A stretch of 40,005 nucleotides of DNA from a virus. The stretch covers positions 1-40,005 of IMG/VR virus record IMGVR_UViG_3300031277_000010; one strand, given 5' to 3'. Shown here piece after piece: positions 7,970 to 15,894 of the stretch. Each line of letters starts with the position of its first letter. The stretch's first letter is position 1. The notes below the pieces were generated by a model that made no database searches, was not told the DNA's origin, and saw only the letters and a program-made list of their open reading frames with translations. The position numbers were made by a program, and so were the translations under genes.

Positions 7970-8466
7970 TTTAGGTTGTCCTTCAAATAGGATTTGATAT
8001 TCTTGTAGTGCCGCTTAATGATGGCCGCTATCCATCCAGGCTTTGCCTGCTTGGATCCTCCAACCTGTGGTTTTTTCCCCTTGCCCCTTCGCCGCACCCC
8101 GGTTTCAAGAAAAATCCCGTACTTCACGTTATTTGTGACGTCGGCAATCGGAGTTTCGCCGCTGAAATTGGCTTTGTACCGACAAGATGAAAGCCCCTCC
8201 TGTTGCGCCATTCGTACCTTCAGAGGCTTCACTTTCGTAGTAGGAGATGATCTCAGTTGATGATGAGCCCCATACTTATTTGCAAACGGTATCCATCCAG
8301 CTCGAAACCGTCCCGTGTCAACAGGAGACTCGTTGATTATGTCTCCAATAATTTCAAGAGACATGGCTTTGACAGCCTTCCCGAGATTAACGTTGAACTT
8401 CTTCGCGTACTTCTGCAATGCGCGATTCAACTCGGTAAGATTGGCGCTTATCTGAACAGTTGACAT
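7966..8466 (-). CDS. HK97 gp10-like neck / head-tail joining protein
   Basis: A 166-residue protein with an N-terminal helix (ELNRALQKYAKKFN), then INESPVDTGRFRAGW and a late VKYGIFLETG motif. The SPVDTGxxRxxW and Yxxxxe-G pattern is characteristic of the HK97 gp10 family of head-tail connection proteins. The ATG at 8466 is chosen over an upstream TTG because an AGG-containing site is correctly spaced. The C-terminus is basic (KQAKPGWIAAIIKRHYKNIKS). Its position after two connector-like genes fits the head-tail interface. Confidence 0.82.
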   Translation of the reverse strand: MSTVQISANLTELNRALQKYAKKFNVNLGKAVKAMSLEIIGDIINESPVDTGRFRAGWIPFANKYGAHHQLRSSPTTKVKPLKVRMAQQEGLSSCRYKANFSGETPIADVTNNVKYGIFLETGVRRRGKGKKPQVGGSKQAKPGWIAAIIKRHYKNIKSYLKDNLK

Positions 8467-8972
8467 CAACCTGACCTATTCCCGGTTAGAATACACCAAT
8501 GGACCCATGGGAACCGCGGAAAGAACGCAACGACGTACTTCGTTATCGTGTAATCAAGCGCCGTTACATCCCCGGCCACATATCCCGCGCCGCATTCGAT
8601 AATTGATCCATCCACAGTGGCCCCGCAGAAGATTAGCTGTTCTTTCCTGTCATCAGCCGGCACTTGCATCCTGTCTCCGACCTTTGGCGCCCTGTCAAGG
8701 TCGGTTTTCAATACAAGAAACGCATCCTCGATAATCGCTTCCTCGTTCTCAGCCTCCTTCACTGATGACGGGGTGATCCTGAAGGCGTTCACCGAGTAGG
8801 ATTCAGCGTCAACCTCCGTGATCTGGCCGGTAAAATCGTCCTTCTGCCTCGTTCCTGCCGACTCATACGAAACGGCAACGCAGATATCCGAATCGTTTAT
8901 GATGTTGCCGAGATCCGCAGCGAATACCGCGCGCTCCTCGGCTGTCAGCATGTCGAAGGCAGAGTTATTCAC
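8466..8972 (-). CDS. Head closure / connector protein (probable)
   Basis: A 168-residue protein between the head-tail connector and the gp10-like gene. It begins with a helix (FDMLTAEERAVFAADLGN), then a small beta-barrel (VSYESAGTRQKDDFTGQI through LDRAPKVGDRMQVPADD), as in head closure or stopper proteins. The last 20 residues (FPRFPWVHWCILTGNRSG) are unusually aromatic. It overlaps both neighbours by a few bases. Identification is by size, fold pattern and gene order. Confidence 0.5.
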   Translation of the reverse strand: MNNSAFDMLTAEERAVFAADLGNIINDSDICVAVSYESAGTRQKDDFTGQITEVDAESYSVNAFRITPSSVKEAENEEAIIEDAFLVLKTDLDRAPKVGDRMQVPADDRKEQLIFCGATVDGSIIECGAGYVAGDVTALDYTITKYVVAFFPRFPWVHWCILTGNRSG

Positions 8973-9264
8973 TGATCGTCTGGCCCTTCCTCATGTTCTT
9001 GATAGCCGTGGCTCCCTTTTTCATCCCGTACCCGGCTGCTCCGAGTACGCCGATACCGAGTGCCGAAGAAATGGCGATCAACATATCCGATGTCGTTTCA
9101 ACTGCATCCGTGATCTTGTCGATCTTCGCCTCACCCACGGGAACGGGTTTCCCCGCTGAATCGGTGGGAGCTATGAAATCGTTCATTGCCTTGCATCCAC
9201 CGTAGCATAGGGCAAGGCTAAGAATTGAGATCAGTAAGATCCGTTTCCAGGTCATATTCTGCAT
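8965..9264 (-). CDS. Small lipoprotein-like membrane protein inside the head-tail connector genes
   Basis: A 99-residue protein. The start at 9264 is chosen because AGGGGA lies seven bases upstream; a longer reading gives an improbable arginine-rich leader. Residues 7-20 are a hydrophobic signal (ILLISILSLALCYGGC) with a lipobox-like end, although Tyr at -3 is not canonical. A second hydrophobic segment (MLIAISSALGIGVLGAAGYGM) follows, then a basic tail. It overlaps the connector gene by 47 bases in another frame. It could be a small envelope protein, a two-pass holin-like protein or an exclusion factor; the sequence does not decide. Confidence 0.55.
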   Translation of the reverse strand: MQNMTWKRILLISILSLALCYGGCKAMNDFIAPTDSAGKPVPVGEAKIDKITDAVETTSDMLIAISSALGIGVLGAAGYGMKKGATAIKNMRKGQTISE

Positions 9265-9634
9265 CGTCCATCCCCTGAATCTGAGTAATGGTGACATCCT
9301 CCAGCGCAACTTCAGTTGCACATGGTTCGGTTTCGGACCGCTGGAAAAAGACCTGCGCCTGTTCCCGGCACTCCTTGGCCGCTTTCGTTCTGTCAACTGT
9401 CGCATCCCCCCCGCCTGACCGGATCAGAACGGCAAGCCTCGACGCACTTGAGGCAATCGCCATCATTGCCTTTCCGGCCCACAGGAACACGTCATCCGAT
9501 GAGAACATGTCGAGTTCGGCGTCATTGAAAACCTGCATACTCGAACTAGTCGTGTTCGTGTCGCCGATGAGCATACGAACCTTGTCGCGGGTTACAATGG
9601 TCCCGCCTGTCGACGGGTTGTAAGTAAACGTCAT
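9218..9634 (-). CDS. Head-tail connector (adaptor) protein
   Basis: A 138-residue mostly helical protein containing VTRDKVRMLIGDTNTTSS, VFNDAELDMFSSDD and a helix starting FLWAGKAMMAIASSASRLAVLI. The 'R-x-LIGDT' start and 'f-D-eEl' helix are typical of gp6-like adaptor proteins that bind under the portal. Start ATG at 9634 follows AGGTG. It sits after the capsid and decoration genes, as expected. Confidence 0.72.
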   Translation of the reverse strand: MTFTYNPSTGGTIVTRDKVRMLIGDTNTTSSSMQVFNDAELDMFSSDDVFLWAGKAMMAIASSASRLAVLIRSGGGDATVDRTKAAKECREQAQVFFQRSETEPCATEVALEDVTITQIQGMDDAEYDLETDLTDLNS

Positions 9635-9641
9635 GGTTCAC

Positions 9642-10262
9642 CTATCTGTAAGAACCGCATACATAGGATGCGTTCGTAAGTTTCACATAAAGACCGTTGT
9701 GAAACCTGAATTTAGGAGCACAGTACACGCTGTTTACAACGGTTATGCCCTGGTGAACGGTTGTAAACATGGGAGCCGGAATCACCGAAACGTCGTCAAT
9801 GCTCAGAGCGCAAGCCGCGTTCGCGCTGAACGACAAAAGGCTGTCCGTTGTTCCCATCTTGATCCTCTGAATGTACGTTGCATCGGCAGATACCGAGGAC
9901 CCAGCCGTTCCACCAAGATAGGCCGTTACGGCGCCTGCGGAATAGGCCGAAACCGTGAATGTGATCTGGTAGAGTTCTCCTGGAGTGCAGGCGGTTGTCT
10001 GAGACAGAACGGAAGCGGTTCCCGCTGTTTTGGTGGCAACGCCAGCAGCGATGGCCCAGCCTGTCCCTTTTGTCCACGCGGTATCCGAAGCGAACGCCCC
10101 ATTGGTAACTGTCTCTGCGATGCTCGTTGCATCGTATATAACCACCGTTGTATTGATCGTCGGTGGAGCCGTTATCTGCATTGTATCGATGTACCCGGAG
10201 CCAGTCTTTACAAGGGTGCTGGTTGCGATATGAAACGGTAGGTTTGTGAATTCATCATTCAT
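9642..10262 (-). CDS. Capsid- or neck-associated protein with a carbohydrate-binding-like insert
   Basis: A 206-residue protein just after the major capsid gene. Its outer parts (NLPFHIATSTLVKTG, and VHQGITVVNSVYCAPKFRF to the end) form one small beta domain. Between them, residues about 50-160 are a jelly-roll module: VTNGAFASDTAWTKGTGW, CTPGELYQITFTVSAY, ALSIDDVSVIP. That 'NGAF....W' start and 'iDdVsv' end are hallmarks of CBM4/9-like domains. Likely a head fibre or decoration protein exposing a sugar-binding module. Start ATG at 10262 follows GAGGG. Confidence 0.6.
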   Translation of the reverse strand: MNDEFTNLPFHIATSTLVKTGSGYIDTMQITAPPTINTTVVIYDATSIAETVTNGAFASDTAWTKGTGWAIAAGVATKTAGTASVLSQTTACTPGELYQITFTVSAYSAGAVTAYLGGTAGSSVSADATYIQRIKMGTTDSLLSFSANAACALSIDDVSVIPAPMFTTVHQGITVVNSVYCAPKFRFHNGLYVKLTNASYVCGSYR

Positions 10263-10277
10263 TTCTAACCCTCATAA

Positions 10278-10301
10278 AGGGGCGAGGCTATCCCCGCCCC
10301 T
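10278..10301 (-). terminator. Hairpin after the major capsid gene
   Basis: Inverted repeat AGGGGCG / CGCCCCT (10278-10284 and 10295-10301) with a ten-base loop in the 92-base gap between the capsid gene and the next gene. In the transcribed direction only a short TTTAT follows, so it would be a weak terminator or an RNA-end-protecting hairpin that lets capsid mRNA outnumber downstream message. Confidence 0.45.
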
Positions 10302-10354
10302 GAAAGGAGGAGGTCTGAAGGGCTGGTTAGGCCCCTCAGAACACCTCGTTTGAA

Positions 10355-11395
10355 TTATGCCACGCCTTTGTAGAACGTTCTCCAGTCCTTCGGATGTCCA
10401 CCGAAAGCCAGGGTGCACTTGCTGTACATCTTCCGCGTGAAGAACGTGGCGTCCGATGTAGCCGGCAGGGTTTCGATCTTCGGCTCGGGGCCGATGAAAA
10501 ATCCCATCTCGACGCACGGGTGAGTCATGGGATCGCAGGCCAGAATCCAGTTGGTACTCGTCAACTCCGGCACCACCACCACCTGTAGACCGTACTTCTT
10601 CAGCGAGTTGTAGGCCCCGTCGCGGGTGTAGGCGCTGGTAGACGCGAGACCGGCTGCGATGATGACATCCGACATGGTGAGCCGATTGGCAACACCCTCC
10701 TTGCCCGGGGGGACAATGAGGTATCTCGGGGTCATGGGGACAATCTGCGTCCCGCCGCGGTCGGTCTGAATGAGCATGGCTGCGATGCCGGCAGTCAGGT
10801 TCTCGAAGGTAAGATCCGTGCTGGTCGCGTAGTTCGCATGGCCCGAGGCGTCGAACAGCGCAGTTGAGTCGCCCATGGTTGCGCCAGTTCCACCGAGAAG
10901 TCCGTCGGTCGCGTTCCACATGTAGCTGTTCAGCGTGTGAACCGCTGCCTGCCCGAACGTCCGGAACTGCTCCTGAAGCTTCCCGGTCTCGTCGTTCGCC
11001 CACGCCGTCAGTGTCAATCCAAACGCCTTGTCGAAAACGTATGGGGTGTAGGTTTCCTTGGCGTCCGTGGGCTTTGCCAGCGTGGTGGGCTCAAGCTCAA
11101 GCCGCTTCTCCAGAAGTCCGAGACCATTGGCGTCCACGATGTACCGAGCTTTGAGGTCGTTCACCGGGACCACCTTGGAAACAGCCTTCCAGGTCGCGGG
11201 CACGTCAGCCACGCCATCCATCGCCGCGGCGTGAGCCACATTGAGGATGGCATTCGAGAAATCGGTGGTGCCGAAGGCTTCCACCAAGTACTCTACCGAG
11301 TAGTCGCAGTGGCCCTCTGTCCACTGCTCAAGCAGCCTCTGTTTTTCTTCGGGAGAGGCAAGCCCGTTTTCCGTGAAGCGTCTTTCCTTCATCAT
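10355..11395 (-). CDS. Major capsid protein (HK97 fold, Mu gpT-like)
   Basis: A 346-residue protein. It has an N-terminal helical arm (ASPEEKQRLLEQWTEG), a central FDKAFGLTLTAWANDETGKL motif, LFDASGHANYATSTD, a spine-helix segment LTFENLTAGIAAMLIQTDRGG and MTPRYLIVPPGKE followed by a C-terminal P-domain. The 'LF...H.N......L...nl..a...m' pattern is typical of the Mu gpT / SPO1-like branch of HK97-fold capsid proteins. It lies downstream of the protease-scaffold and decoration genes. Two in-frame ATGs (11395, 11392) follow AGGAGG. Confidence 0.88.
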   Translation of the reverse strand: MMKERRFTENGLASPEEKQRLLEQWTEGHCDYSVEYLVEAFGTTDFSNAILNVAHAAAMDGVADVPATWKAVSKVVPVNDLKARYIVDANGLGLLEKRLELEPTTLAKPTDAKETYTPYVFDKAFGLTLTAWANDETGKLQEQFRTFGQAAVHTLNSYMWNATDGLLGGTGATMGDSTALFDASGHANYATSTDLTFENLTAGIAAMLIQTDRGGTQIVPMTPRYLIVPPGKEGVANRLTMSDVIIAAGLASTSAYTRDGAYNSLKKYGLQVVVVPELTSTNWILACDPMTHPCVEMGFFIGPEPKIETLPATSDATFFTRKMYSKCTLAFGGHPKDWRTFYKGVA

Positions 11396-11407
11396 GGCTT
11401 TGCCTCC

Positions 11408-11818
11408 TTATGCGTGTGTGGTTGCGGTATAGAACTGGGCACAATGAATCGCGATGAGCGCCTCGCCCGCCGATGCGGGGTCGGTTCTTACCACGGTGCC
11501 CACGGAAACGTCAGATTGCGCACCAGCGTCGAGGGTCGAGCTGGAAGCAACATACGCGAGGTCGCCCACGTCGGGATCGAACCCGGTAGCGAGTTGCATT
11601 TTGAAAATGCCCTGGGTGGACACGTTGATGAGCCCGCCATCCGCCGCAGAGTTTCGGGCGATACCGTAGATTCCGGTCGTGCAGCTATCAGCCGCCGCCA
11701 CTACGCCATCGGTGCCGAGAACCACCATATGGCCCGCCGTGATCGTTCCAGCAGCCTTGGTTGTGATTGTCCCCCAGCCATCATTGGCGGGCTGGTAGGG
11801 TTGAGCTACGATTGCCAT
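11408..11818 (-). CDS. Capsid decoration protein (DUF2190-like)
   Basis: A 136-residue, Ala/Gly/Thr-rich, all-beta protein: GTITTKAAGTITAGHMVVLG, GIYGIARNSAADGGLINVS, VGDLAYVASSSTLDAG. This alternation of 'tAG..v......v..a' and 'iGia...a..G....v...G' is characteristic of DUF2190-type proteins that decorate HK97-fold heads. It sits immediately upstream of the capsid gene. Start ATG at 11818 follows GGAAGG. Confidence 0.72.
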   Translation of the reverse strand: MAIVAQPYQPANDGWGTITTKAAGTITAGHMVVLGTDGVVAAADSCTTGIYGIARNSAADGGLINVSTQGIFKMQLATGFDPDVGDLAYVASSSTLDAGAQSDVSVGTVVRTDPASAGEALIAIHCAQFYTATTHA

Positions 11819-11851
11819 TTATATTTTTCCTTCCTGGGCAAGTTGCCCTTT

Positions 11852-13189
11852 TCAGTCTTTCTTCGTTTCCTCTTTGATGAGGCCGGTTTTCTTCTTCATG
11901 GCTTCCGCGAGGGTGATTGTCCCCTCGGTCCGCTTGTTCGTGATTCCCTGGGTCGCCGGGATCTTGACGGGATTCTTGACGAGGGGCTTGCCGATCTGTT
12001 TTTCCACGAGGTCCACGTACTGCTTCACCAGAACCTTGGCTGCTTCAGCATCCAGGATCGTGTCTTTGTGGCTTTCCATGATGTCGGACTGCACCTGCTC
12101 GCTCAACGCCGATTCGTTCAGAGCCGCCTTGAGCACTTCTCGTGCCTCGGCTATCTTCGCGTCTTTCTCCCGCGCCTCTTTGAGAGTGGCGTTCTCGGCC
12201 TTCAGTTCCTTCACGGTTTCGAGAATCTCCTTGAGCTTCGGGTTACTGTTGTCCGTGGGCTCCGTCGAAAGGATTTCCACCAGGTCGGAGCGATGCTCCC
12301 GCAACTGGTCAATGGTAAGTTCCTCTATGTCAATTTTCATTTTGGTTTCATCTCCTTCGGTTAGTGAGTTGATAGTGGCAGCACCAACAACCAAGTCGAT
12401 ACTATGCCCCTTTGAGATGTACTCGACATCCTCGAATACGGTTCCGTTTTCCTTCACCCTTCGCGTTTTCCCTTCGACTACGTGACTCGGGGCTACCTGT
12501 CGGGGTGTGGTGCGGGCGATGTCGAACACGTCTTGCCGGAACTTCGGGAGGATCTTGATATCGCCTCTCGGCCTTTGGGTCTCCTCGTCGAACCGTGTGT
12601 TGATCCATTCGCCCCCTAGATCGCGAACTCTTCTCGTGCCTTTGCGGTCAGAGTCGTGATCAAAGAAGAATGGTTTGCCTTCGTAAACGCCGCGATTTAT
12701 TGCATCTCGCAGCACTTCAGGCTTGTATCTGCGACCGTTCTTCGAAGTCAGGCCGCACATAACAACGTTTTTCAGCATCCCGCCTTCCTCGTCGATGACG
12801 ACACGTTCACTATCAACAGCGCATGTGCCTTCGAATATGTCATCGATCATCCCTTCCGTTATCAGGGATCCTATTGGATTGCCGTCTGCCGCTTCCTTAA
12901 GGTGGGACGGGATCTTGTCAGGCGCCACTCCAAGGGATCGGTATAGGCTTCGAAGCCTTGACTTCATCCTGGAAATAACGCCACCCGGAAGCTGTACCTT
13001 CTGCCCTCGGAATCCGCTAGGCCCTACGGCCTGGGCAGCCTTCGAGACCATGTTGATCGTGACCTTCATCGCACCACCTACGTATTCCTTCACGCGTAGC
13101 TTCCACGTCGTCGGCTTACTCGAATCGGGAACGTAAAGAAATGCACTCGAAGGATAGTCCCTTCCATCCGCACCTTTTTTCGTTGCCAT
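11852..13189 (-). CDS. Capsid maturation protease fused to a scaffold domain
   Basis: A 445-residue protein. Residues 9-35 (GRDYPSSAFLYVPDSSKP) are an extra N-terminal segment seen in some head proteins. Residues about 112-275 are a prohead protease: VVMCGLTSKNGRRYKPEVL, then FFFDHDSD with probable catalytic His178, VAPSHVVEG, and GHSIDLVVGAATIN with probable catalytic Ser263. Residues about 285-390 are an acidic, Lys/Glu-rich coiled coil (LKEILETVKELKAENATL), the expected internal scaffold, which the protease domain removes during maturation. The active-site assignment is by motif similarity only. Confidence 0.78.
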   Translation of the reverse strand: MATKKGADGRDYPSSAFLYVPDSSKPTTWKLRVKEYVGGAMKVTINMVSKAAQAVGPSGFRGQKVQLPGGVISRMKSRLRSLYRSLGVAPDKIPSHLKEAADGNPIGSLITEGMIDDIFEGTCAVDSERVVIDEEGGMLKNVVMCGLTSKNGRRYKPEVLRDAINRGVYEGKPFFFDHDSDRKGTRRVRDLGGEWINTRFDEETQRPRGDIKILPKFRQDVFDIARTTPRQVAPSHVVEGKTRRVKENGTVFEDVEYISKGHSIDLVVGAATINSLTEGDETKMKIDIEELTIDQLREHRSDLVEILSTEPTDNSNPKLKEILETVKELKAENATLKEAREKDAKIAEAREVLKAALNESALSEQVQSDIMESHKDTILDAEAAKVLVKQYVDLVEKQIGKPLVKNPVKIPATQGITNKRTEGTITLAEAMKKKTGLIKEETKKD

Positions 13190-13209
13190 TTACTCGTTCT
13201 CCATATAGG

Positions 13210-14268
13210 TCACTGGGCCAAGGCTTTCGCTTTTGCCTTCGCCTTTTTATAGGCTTTCGCCGCTTGTTTCTTCTTGAACTCGGCGTATTTCTTTTGAATC
13301 TCCGGATCCTTCTTCCACTCCTCCCAAGTCAGCGTATCAGGGACCGCCCCATCCATAGACGCACGGTAGCCACCAGACGCCGTGAACGGGCCGAGCCCAA
13401 GTTCGTCCCACGATTTCATGACAGGAACATAGGTGCATCTGCAATCAATGTGCGCCGGGAGAGAAGGGCGGTCAGCGTCCTTTTCAAAGAACTGGCCGTC
13501 ATACCCGCCGCATATAGGGCATGTCCTGACATCCAGCGTGGCGGTGTATTTGTACCCTTTCAGGAGATCCTCGTTTGCCTTGTATGCCTTGTCGTGCATC
13601 TCGTTCGTGATCGCCATGATGGACGTTCTCGCCATCTTGAGGGCGCTCTGTCGCGGGATATCCATCGAGAACGTAAGCCGCTTTGCAATCTCCTCCATAC
13701 TCTCTCCGGCCATGAGCCCAGCAAGGTACTGCTTCCCCATAAGGTCCGTAACCTTTGTCGTTAGCGTGTCCGACCAAGCGTCAAGAGTAGTCTTCAGGAA
13801 CTTATGAGAAATGATCTCTCCATAGGAACTCAAGGCTGGGTCCGTGTAGGGTAGCCAACTGTCCATCTCTGGACGGTCCGGATCCGGGACCCCCTTCATC
13901 TCGTGGGCGCTTTCCTGCACCGCCGGCCTTACATCGTGCCCCATGATGGCCGCACGCACCGCGGCCCTTGTTTGCCGTTCGGCATCCATGCACTCATAGG
14001 ATATCGAACGAAGAACTGTGGAAGAGAACCGTTGGATAATCGGCGCAAGGCTTTGGTCTGTGTAGGACCTGGCGGCCATCTTGACGTTCGCAGCACTCCG
14101 GCGAAACCCGAGAGGCGAGTAGTTCAGGGAAACGAGGAGCTCATTTTCGGCTCTTTGCGCCGCGTCCCCAATGGCTTTAACAGCGTCCTTCTCATTGGAT
14201 CGCATGATCTTAAAGCGTGCCCAGATGAGGGCGCGATAGATTTGAGTAGACCAGTTACGGGTTGCCAT
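13210..14268 (-). CDS. MuF-like head morphogenesis protein (SPP1 gp7 type)
   Basis: A 352-residue protein following the portal. It has long N-terminal helices, then QYLAGLMAGESMEEIAKRL, ALKMARTSIMAITNE and the zinc-site block CPICGG (250-255) with HIDCRC (273-278), the signature of the Mu gpF / SPP1 gp7 minor head family. The C-terminus is very Lys/Ala-rich. No toxin domain is fused. Start ATG at 14268 follows GGGGGT and overlaps the portal gene by 14 bases. Confidence 0.88.
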   Translation of the reverse strand: MATRNWSTQIYRALIWARFKIMRSNEKDAVKAIGDAAQRAENELLVSLNYSPLGFRRSAANVKMAARSYTDQSLAPIIQRFSSTVLRSISYECMDAERQTRAAVRAAIMGHDVRPAVQESAHEMKGVPDPDRPEMDSWLPYTDPALSSYGEIISHKFLKTTLDAWSDTLTTKVTDLMGKQYLAGLMAGESMEEIAKRLTFSMDIPRQSALKMARTSIMAITNEMHDKAYKANEDLLKGYKYTATLDVRTCPICGGYDGQFFEKDADRPSLPAHIDCRCTYVPVMKSWDELGLGPFTASGGYRASMDGAVPDTLTWEEWKKDPEIQKKYAEFKKKQAAKAYKKAKAKAKALAQ

Positions 14269-15625
14269 CTGTTACCCCCGGCTTTGGCCCCTGTGGCATC
14301 TTCCAGCGTTCAGCGTCCTTATCGGCCTCAGAATCTATCCGCTTCTGAGTCTCTTCCCAGTCCTTGCCAAGCACGTCCTCACACATATCCTGAGCGCTCG
14401 CAGCGCCGGCCTGGATCGCCATGACGTAGACCTTGCCGAGTTTTTCCTTGTCGCGCTCAATGACGGCTGGCCATGTGAACTCCACGTCCACATCCGGTTC
14501 GTTGATCGCCAATCCAATGATGCGCTGGAAATCGAACTCGAACACGGCCCGGTTAGCCATTATCCACTTCGTTGTCGGGGAGTCCGCAGAAAGAGACGAT
14601 GCAAGGCTGTTCTCCCGGTAGTCCTGAGTCACCAGGAAGTAAGGGAGGTTTGCAGTCATCGCAATCGACTTAGCGAATATTTCCCATCCCTCAAGGGCTC
14701 CTCCAAGCCCCTGGTAAGCAGGCGGATAGTGCATCCCGAATCCCTTGTTCTGCACAAGCATTCTTCCGGGTTGAGGTAGATATTCGACCCGGTTCGCCTC
14801 GGCTGCTACTGCCGCTGAGCCGCCGGCTACCTCACGTACAACGGGAAACCTGGCCCTGATGTGTCCGAGGTAGTATAGGTCCTCCTCCCACTTGTACAGG
14901 TACGCCAAGGGCCGCAGAGCGCCGGTCAGGAGGGGGACGCCGCGGAGCTCGTTACCAATGGGATCAAGCAAGTGGTGAACGGTATCATCTGCCTTCAAAT
15001 CCTCAGATTGGTCGAGCCTCTTGTATGCCGTCACTATCGCCGGGTCGCCGTCCTCCGTCACAACTTCGGAGATTTGATAAGGCTCAAGGTTCCGCACCCT
15101 GGCGCCGCGGCCACCCTCCTGGGGATAGACCGTGGTGAAGTAGTCACCGAATAGGTACGTGGCGGCCTCGATGGCCCTCCACTGGATAGGAAAGCGGTTC
15201 CCATCGGAACGCTTGGTCCTGTCCCACTCCTTCTCATCAGCCGGAGAATTGAACTTCAGGGCGGGAACGCCGGTTAGCATGACAAGATTCGTGATGACGT
15301 TTCGAACCGGGCCGCGGAAACGGTAGGCGTACTGGAAGAACCTCCAGATGCCGTCGAGGTCTATGTGCAGGGGAGTCTGCTCTTTGACGGCCACCCAGTC
15401 CTTTGACCTGGCAAGCACATCCTTTGGCGTCCATTCCTCTTCCAGCCTGTCAAGCATCATCAGTGCCGGAGTCGTGGGGTTGTCCCCAGAGATTATGAGA
15501 TGATTATCATAATGCCCGGCCAGTACTCGTTCTGAGAACATGCGCGCACCCCGATACCCTGGGTTTTTGGAGAGTAGCAAAAACTGAGTCGCCGAACTCA
15601 ATTTTTGCCATGTTGCATTATGCAA
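14255..15625 (-). CDS. Portal protein
   Basis: A 456-residue protein between the terminase and MuF genes, where the dodecameric portal is encoded. Supporting motifs: FFQYAYRFRGPVRNVITN, YLFGDYFTTVYPQ, LEPYQISEVVTEDGDP, then IRARFPVVREV and the late helix segment YFLVTQDYRENSLASSLSADSPT followed by FQRIIGLAINE, matching the crown and clip layout of siphovirus portals. The exact start is uncertain. ATG at 15625 lies in a palindrome without a clear ribosome site, and Met29 (15541) preceded by GGGG is an alternative. Confidence 0.85.
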   Translation of the reverse strand: MHNATWQKLSSATQFLLLSKNPGYRGARMFSERVLAGHYDNHLIISGDNPTTPALMMLDRLEEEWTPKDVLARSKDWVAVKEQTPLHIDLDGIWRFFQYAYRFRGPVRNVITNLVMLTGVPALKFNSPADEKEWDRTKRSDGNRFPIQWRAIEAATYLFGDYFTTVYPQEGGRGARVRNLEPYQISEVVTEDGDPAIVTAYKRLDQSEDLKADDTVHHLLDPIGNELRGVPLLTGALRPLAYLYKWEEDLYYLGHIRARFPVVREVAGGSAAVAAEANRVEYLPQPGRMLVQNKGFGMHYPPAYQGLGGALEGWEIFAKSIAMTANLPYFLVTQDYRENSLASSLSADSPTTKWIMANRAVFEFDFQRIIGLAINEPDVDVEFTWPAVIERDKEKLGKVYVMAIQAGAASAQDMCEDVLGKDWEETQKRIDSEADKDAERWKMPQGPKPGVTDGNP

Positions 15626-15648
15626 TCATATGGCGGTGCATTATGCAA
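15613..15648. repeat. Two direct copies of a near-palindrome over the portal start
   Basis: TGCATTATGCAA occurs at 15614-15625 and 15637-15648, 23 bases apart. Each copy is nearly self-complementary. They flank or cover the portal start codon, followed by AT-rich runs with eight or nine Ts (15653-15720). This could be a translational control element, a regulator site or a packaging-related site; no function can be read from sequence. Confidence 0.6.
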
Positions 15649-15714
15649 ACCTATTTTTTTTAATTAATTTGTCCGAGGTTGTCCGTGGTTGGGTGCAACT
15701 TGCAATCTTTTTTT

Positions 15715-15894
15715 TTATTTTCTATGTGTGAAGGCAATAAACTTGAAGAAGGCGTAGAAGAACATGGCCAACCCAGTACTTGCAGCGAGGGAGAGTCCTA
15801 TATCCCTTGGCAACAGCAGTAGAACCCACATCCACAATAGACCTATTACCGCAGCGATTATTGACTTAGCGTCTCTTGATATTTCACCACCCAT
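15715..15894 (-). CDS. Small two-pass membrane protein between terminase and portal
   Basis: A 59-residue protein. ATG at 15894 is preceded by GAAGGAGACGACAACG, which decides the start over longer readings. It has two hydrophobic segments (IIAAVIGLLWMWVLLLLP and LSLAASTGLAMFFYAFF) and a basic C-terminus. The size and topology resemble small holins, but the position is unusual for lysis. It overlaps the terminase nuclease by 11 bases. Function unknown. Confidence 0.6.
   Translation of the reverse strand: MGGEISRDAKSIIAAVIGLLWMWVLLLLPRDIGLSLAASTGLAMFFYAFFKFIAFTHRK

Noticed and set aside
9265-9405. Arginine-rich N-terminal extension of the lipoprotein-like gene
   Set aside because: It would put 47 basic residues before a signal sequence and overlap the connector gene by 188 bases. 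The start at 9264 has its own ribosome site.
9633-10241. Plus-strand open frame of 202 codons opposite the post-capsid protein
   Set aside because: It is antisense to a gene with a clear jelly-roll pattern, and its translation is Arg/Cys/His-rich noise.
10937-12364. Long plus-strand open frame (475 codons) antisense to the capsid and protease genes
   Set aside because: It has no credible start site, low-complexity composition and no motif, and it runs opposite three well-identified structural genes. It is a shadow of their codon bias.
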